Below are positions 60,634 through 64,000 of a DNA stretch of 64,000 nucleotides, one piece after another. The notes under the pieces were generated by a model. The model saw only the letters and a list, made by a program, of their open reading frames with translations, had not been told where the DNA came from and did no database searches. This stretch comes from an uncultured Clostridia bacterium (GTDB taxonomy: Bacteria; Bacillota; Clostridia; Christensenellales; Aristaeellaceae): positions 1 to 64,000 of the forward strand of contig CAMVEB010000003.1 of assembly GCA_947166385.1 (NCBI GenBank), read 5' to 3'. Positions within the stretch are counted from its first letter, which is position 1. Every line of letters begins with the position of its first letter. The position numbers and the translations under genes are program-made.

Positions 60634-61443
60634 GTGTATACGCTTACGGTCGACGACCGTGAACTGGTCGTGACGCTGATGCTCGGTATTCTCCGGAACC
60701 TGGATCCGGACGGGACCCATCTGGGGGCGACTGATCCTCAAAAGGCGCTGCGCCTGGCGAAAGAATCCCCGCTGGATGTGGCTTTCCTGGATGTGGAGAT
60801 GCCCGGAGAGATCAACGGGCTGGATCTGGGAAAACGCCTGAGGCAGTGCTATCCGAAACTGAATATTGTGATCATCACGGGCCACAGCGAATATGCGGTG
60901 GACGCGTTCGGACTGGATGCCAGCGGATACCTGCTGAAACCATTGACACAGGAAGCGGTGGCGCACCAGCTTTCCGTGCTCCGGTTCGCGCCTGAAAAGG
61001 AACAGGGCGCCAATATCCGGATCCGCTGTTTCGGTACCTTTGAGGTTTTCTGCAACGGTACACCTATGGATTTTTCCTATTCCAAAAGCAAGGAACTGCT
61101 GGCTGTTCTTGTCGACAGACACGGTGCAATCTGTTCCAACGATACCCTCATTGGCTGCCTGTGGCCTGATGAACCGGCCAACCAGCAGACCAAAGCCAGG
61201 CTGCGGAAATATGTAAAAGACCTGAAAGATGCTTTTACCGCGGCGGGAGTTTCAGATATCATCCGCCATCAGGAACGGATAGGGGTTGGCCTGGATATCG
61301 CCAGGATCGACTGCGATTATTTCCGCTATCTTCAGGGGGATCCGATCGCGGTCCATCAGTTTAACGGGAGATATATGATCCAGTATGCTTTTGCGGAGGA
61401 AACCCAGGCGGAACTGATCCGTATGCAGGATCAAAGAAGATAA
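60634..61443 (+). CDS. Response regulator with a SARP-like output domain
   Basis: The 269-residue protein has a receiver domain (residues 1-118) with acceptor Asp53 in FLDVEMPGE, DD near 7-8, Thr near 81 and Lys106. The C-terminal half (128-265) has a winged-helix start IRIRCFGTFEVF, the ELLAVLVDRHGAI and KARLRKYVKDLKDAF helices like the transcription-activating SARP/BTAD family, not LytTR as in most kinases of this group. Start is GTG 60634 with GGAGG upstream. It likely reads the inverted repeat at 58664-58715. Confidence 0.9.
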   Translation: MYTLTVDDRELVVTLMLGILRNLDPDGTHLGATDPQKALRLAKESPLDVAFLDVEMPGEINGLDLGKRLRQCYPKLNIVIITGHSEYAVDAFGLDASGYLLKPLTQEAVAHQLSVLRFAPEKEQGANIRIRCFGTFEVFCNGTPMDFSYSKSKELLAVLVDRHGAICSNDTLIGCLWPDEPANQQTKARLRKYVKDLKDAFTAAGVSDIIRHQERIGVGLDIARIDCDYFRYLQGDPIAVHQFNGRYMIQYAFAEETQAELIRMQDQRR

Positions 61444-61451
61444 GGCGGCTG

Positions 61452-61482
61452 TGCCATAATGCCATAATGCCATAGGCCATAA
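61452..61482 (+). repeat. Tandem 8-bp repeat after the response regulator
   Basis: Three and a half copies of TGCCATAA. It follows the operon stop; no terminator hairpin of normal shape is visible here. Confidence 0.7.
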
Positions 61483-61549
61483 TCATGGTCGGAACCAGGG
61501 ATATGCTGACTCCTTTCCATCTGCTTCGATAAATTAATCGAAGAATTAG

Positions 61550-61578
61550 TTGTAAAATCAGTCGAAATATGTTATATT
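61550..61578 (+). promoter_or_regulatory. Promoter of the Phd/ParE pair
   Basis: TTGTAA (61550-61555), 17-base spacer, TATATT (61573-61578). The dyad TTCGAT-6-ATCGAA at 61525-61542 just upstream and further TCGAA motifs across the region are likely sites for antitoxin binding. Confidence 0.75.
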
Positions 61579-61608
61579 CGGATTAACCAATCGAAGGAGG
61601 GAATCATC

Positions 61609-61902
61609 ATGCCGGATATTGCACCGATCTCCGATCTCAGGAACTACGGACAGATTCTGGAAAAAGTAAAGCCGTCATCCCCCGTTTATCTGACAAAGAA
61701 CGGCCGCGGCGTTTACAGCCTTCACAGTATCGAAGACGATGAGGAATTTGAAAAAGCGAAAGCAATGGTCGCTTTGATGACTGAACTGGCAAAAGGATTC
61801 CGTTCCGGAGAAGAAAAAGGTTGGCTGACTGACGAAGATCTTGACAGGCACTTTGCGCGCAGAACGACAACCGTGTTCATGGAAGAGGGGTCGGAAAGAT
61901 GA
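61609..61902 (+). CDS. Phd/YefM-type antitoxin
   Basis: The 97-residue protein starts with a Phd/YefM fold (APISDLRNYGQILEKVKPSS, then PVYLTKNGRGVYSLHS) that binds DNA, followed by a helical C-terminal tail that neutralises the toxin (residues 45-97). AAGGAGGGAATCATC precedes the ATG. Its stop overlaps the toxin start by four bases. Confidence 0.9.
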   Translation: MPDIAPISDLRNYGQILEKVKPSSPVYLTKNGRGVYSLHSIEDDEEFEKAKAMVALMTELAKGFRSGEEKGWLTDEDLDRHFARRTTTVFMEEGSER

Positions 61903-62222
61903 ACTACCGGCTCCTCTGGTCTTCGGATGCATTGGATGATCTTGACAGCATTTGGAAGGATGTACTGAAAGCATCTGGAGATTATGAAACTGCAGACAGT
62001 TATATCGCGGGACTGCGTAATGAGATCAGTCGGAAAAGGGAGTACCCGCACTCAGGAACGCCTCTCGAGTTCCTGGGTATGTCCACCGGTATACGCTATG
62101 TACACTATAAAAGGTATCTCGTTTTCTACAGGGTCCGAAAAGACGCAATAGAAATCGGGCGTGTTCTCTTCGACGGAAGTGACTACATGAAAAAATTGTT
62201 TGGCTTTATCGGTGAAGCATAA
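61899..62222 (+). CDS. RelE/ParE-family toxin
   Basis: The 107-residue protein has the RelE/ParE fold: YRLLWSSDALDDLDSIW at the start, then YPHSGTPLEFLG, and GIRYVHYKRYLVFYRVRKDAIEIGRVLFDGSDYM at the end, kept here in parts. Most ParE toxins act on gyrase and RelE on mRNA; which applies cannot be read from sequence. Confidence 0.9.
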   Translation: MNYRLLWSSDALDDLDSIWKDVLKASGDYETADSYIAGLRNEISRKREYPHSGTPLEFLGMSTGIRYVHYKRYLVFYRVRKDAIEIGRVLFDGSDYMKKLFGFIGEA

Positions 62223-62239
62223 ATAAAACAATGGGATGA

Positions 62240-62437
62240 TGCATTGTCCCGGACGCAACAGCATGCTGTGCCCAGGGAATAGAATTCGTCTGGGCTGGTG
62301 AACATGACTGGCCGGATGACTATCCGGAGGACGGTACCGATATCACGGTAACCGGACGGCTTGAAGCCTATGAAGAGAACGGTTTTAACTATCTTCATCT
62401 CGTTGATGCGGAAGTGTTATGGGAAACCCAGCCATAA
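62240..62437 (+). pseudogene. C-terminal remnant of a Cys-containing secreted protein
   Basis: A frame without start encodes DATACCAQGIEFVW, then DWPDDYPEDGTDITVTGRLE and HLVDAEVLWETQP before TAA. The domain, ending with a beta strand and the Cys pair near the start, looks like the end of a small beta-barrel protein seen in other Clostridia. A stop directly upstream shows the N-terminal part has gone. The rest of the 348-base gap is promoter. Confidence 0.55.
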
Positions 62438-62520
62438 AAGTTTATCTTTTGCGATTTTCCTGATCATGAGGTTTAGAAATTCGTAAACATTTGCATGCTT
62501 TCTGAAAAGCCCTTCCATTG

Positions 62521-62550
62521 CTTGACATATGTCAAGTATTTTGATATCCT
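62521..62550 (+). promoter_or_regulatory. Promoter with palindromic operator for the HipA-like operon
   Basis: CTTGACATATGTCAAG (62521-62536) is a perfect 16-bp palindrome that contains the -35 box TTGACA (62522-62527). The 17-base spacer leads to TATCCT (62545-62550), 20 bases before the start codon. Confidence 0.75.
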
Positions 62551-62570
62551 GTTTCCGAAGGTGATCGGGA

Positions 62571-63389
62571 ATGGAACAAATCATTCATGAACTCCAGGAC
62601 ATGACCCATCTGAGCTGGGCCAAAGCGAGAAAATCATCCGGTACTGCCGGGTCTTTTCTGAAGGCGTATGAAGAAACGTCACACGGAAAAGTCTATTATA
62701 AGCTGTCCAATTATGACGCGTGGCGCGGAATCATCGGGCATGAATGTGTCAATGAAATCATTGTGGACCGCCTCCTGACAATCCTGGGAATTGATCATCT
62801 GCACTATCAGCTGATCCATGCAAAGATTCTGATTGATCAGAAGGAGCATGAAACCTGGATGTGCGCCTCGGATGATTTCAAGCAGCGGGGCGAAAGCAAG
62901 ATTGCCCTGGATGCCTATTATCAGGCAGAACGCCTGCCGGAGGAATCCCCTCTGGACTTTTGCCTCCGCGCCGGCTGGAAAAAAACAATCTATGAAATGC
63001 TGGTGGTGGATTATCTGATCCTCAACAGGGACAGGCATGGGGCCAACATGGAGGTCCTGCGCAATCCAAAGCAAAAGACAGTGCGGCTGGCTCCCCTGTT
63101 TGACCACGGACTATCCCTGCTCAGCCGGTGCGAAAGTCAGGCGGCCATGCTGCATGAAGACGTGATGGCGGACAAGCCGGTGCAGTGCTTTGTCGGTTCC
63201 CGCTCTGCGCGGGACAATCTGAAGCTGATCCCCGCTGATGAGCGGCCGCAGTTGCAGACGCTGACGGTGCGTGACCGGGATATATTGCTGGACGGTCTTT
63301 CGGATGCGCTGGACAGTACATGGCTGAACCGGATCTGGGAGATGATCTGGAGGAGGTGGCAGGCGTATGAGAATTTTTGCAATCCGTGA
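62571..63389 (+). CDS. HipA-like kinase (HipT-type, no N-terminal subdomain)
   Basis: The 272-residue protein matches the catalytic half of HipA-like Ser/Thr kinases. SSGTAGSFLKAY near residue 22 stands for the P-loop, YYKLS has the ATP-binding Lys near 44, LNRDRHGAN near 150 carries the catalytic Asp and Asn, and LFDHGLSLL near 170 the metal-binding Asp. The N-subdomain-1 of full HipA is absent, as in HipT of the three-part HipBST systems. No HipB gene lies upstream. The stop overlaps the next gene by 23 bases. Confidence 0.78.
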   Translation: MEQIIHELQDMTHLSWAKARKSSGTAGSFLKAYEETSHGKVYYKLSNYDAWRGIIGHECVNEIIVDRLLTILGIDHLHYQLIHAKILIDQKEHETWMCASDDFKQRGESKIALDAYYQAERLPEESPLDFCLRAGWKKTIYEMLVVDYLILNRDRHGANMEVLRNPKQKTVRLAPLFDHGLSLLSRCESQAAMLHEDVMADKPVQCFVGSRSARDNLKLIPADERPQLQTLTVRDRDILLDGLSDALDSTWLNRIWEMIWRRWQAYENFCNP

Positions 63390-64000
63390 TGAGAGTCTGT
63401 CGCCGGATACACTGCTGGGATACCTGATCTATTATGAACGAGCCAAAGCCTTCTATATCGAGCTGCCGGACGAGGCCGACCCATGGGAGATTCCTTTGCT
63501 GCTGTCATCTTTCGCAAAGCGCGGAGAGCACTCCGTCGGCAGTTACTGGAGCCATCTGTGGGTACAGCAGCGGATCATCCCACAGGACCGACAGAACATC
63601 GGACAGGTTCTGAAGGAAAACGGACTTATCGAATATGATGAGTTTGGGCTGCTGATGCTCACCATGGGCCGTTGCGCGCAGGATGACTGTTACCTGGAGG
63701 AAATCAACGCTGCTCAGCTTCCGAAGCTGCTGCTGGAAAGATGGAAGACAAAAATCGAAGATGTAGTGCCGCTGCAGAATATCAGGCTGCTGATCTTTTT
63801 CCGAAACGGCGAAGTGAAAATGGCGGACATGCGGGGGTTCGCTGATTTTCATGCGGATTGCAGACCCTACCTTTCCCGGGAAGAACGATTCAATACGGTA
63901 GAGGTTCAGCCGGACGGATACGGCGTTTTCTGGAGTGAACGCGCCATGATCCCGGACCGGGAGCTCTATGAAAAAAGCCAGCCGGTTCCGCTTACACTGG
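63367..64000 (+). CDS. HipA-N-terminal-like protein with DUF2442 domain (cut by window end)
   Basis: ATG 63367 gives 211 codons and runs past the window. Residues 15-115 resemble the HipA N-terminal subdomain in pattern: LLGYLIYYERAKAFYIELP, then WSHLWVQQRIIPQDRQNIGQ and EYDEFGLLMLTMGRCAQDD, in the place of the NLLPEG...D.F.LL...G segment. Residues 140-205 match DUF2442: RLLIFFRNGEVKMADMRGF and FNTVEVQPDGYGVFW. It overlaps the kinase gene, so the two are probably subunits. Domain calls are from pattern, not from a search. Confidence 0.65.
   Translation, partial: MRIFAIRDESLSPDTLLGYLIYYERAKAFYIELPDEADPWEIPLLLSSFAKRGEHSVGSYWSHLWVQQRIIPQDRQNIGQVLKENGLIEYDEFGLLMLTMGRCAQDDCYLEEINAAQLPKLLLERWKTKIEDVVPLQNIRLLIFFRNGEVKMADMRGFADFHADCRPYLSREERFNTVEVQPDGYGVFWSERAMIPDRELYEKSQPVPLTL

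Overview
This window looks like the chromosome of an anaerobic, spore-former-type Firmicute of the class Clostridia. The evidence is rubrerythrin, a SpoIIIE/FtsK translocase, class 1B PyrD with PyrK, a PyrB/PyrI pair, LplB/YtcP-type sugar ABC permeases, strong AGGAGG ribosome sites and TTGACA/TATAAT promoters. The base composition is fairly GC-rich with a more AT-rich stretch at about 31-36 kb. The secreted-protein leaders (short KK start, long Leu/Ala core, ALAE cleavage region) resemble those of rumen/gut Clostridia; placing it near Christensenellales is only an inference.

Layout. 0-11.3 kb: tRNA-Asn with terminator, a rubrerythrin operon facing left, then a rightward run of a secreted DUF3298-like protein, the SpoIIIE translocase, a DUF2974 hydrolase-like protein and a very large clostripain-family (C11) secreted protease with repeated C-terminal modules. 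11.3-20.3 kb: a complete-looking pyrimidine operon pyrC-carB-pyrK-pyrD-pyrF-pyrE-pyrB-pyrI behind a strong promoter and a transcription attenuator; carA is not in it. 20.3-28.3 kb: a leftward sugar-import operon (binding protein, two permeases, Nif3-like protein, esterase, LacI regulator, DUF3237 protein) and a divergent serine hydrolase, both reading from one 16-bp palindromic operator.

28.3-45 kb is a patchwork: a D-2-hydroxyacid dehydrogenase, a hybrid histidine kinase with two receivers, VapBC, GNAT and NUDIX enzymes, a GltD-like oxidoreductase, a ComB-like phosphatase, PspC plus a partner behind an ECF-type promoter, a GH28 glycosidase and a glutathione peroxidase. It is rich in decayed genes: a cut ABC ATPase, a transposase N-terminus, a Nif11-type leader peptide with stop and frameshift, acetyltransferase ends and a sensor-kinase C-terminus. 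45-52 kb holds mostly single housekeeping or defence-like genes, among them a P-loop/CYTH fusion, LytTR-DUF3021, a CPBP protease, an HTH/ParB-like fusion, a P-loop kinase, a double GNAT and a methyltransferase.

52.4-61.4 kb is the most coherent unfamiliar unit. Six leftward genes (secreted lipocalin-like protein, two membrane proteins, a K+-channel-like protein, an S41-like secreted hydrolase, a PAP2 membrane phosphatase) face a rightward operon of a membrane protein, a LytS-type sensor kinase and a response regulator with a SARP-like output domain. Between them lies a perfect 18-bp inverted repeat placed symmetrically for both promoters. 61.4-64 kb holds a Phd/ParE toxin-antitoxin pair and, at the right edge, a split HipA-like operon: a kinase followed by an overlapping gene, cut by the window end, that joins a HipA-N-terminal-like part to a DUF2442 domain.
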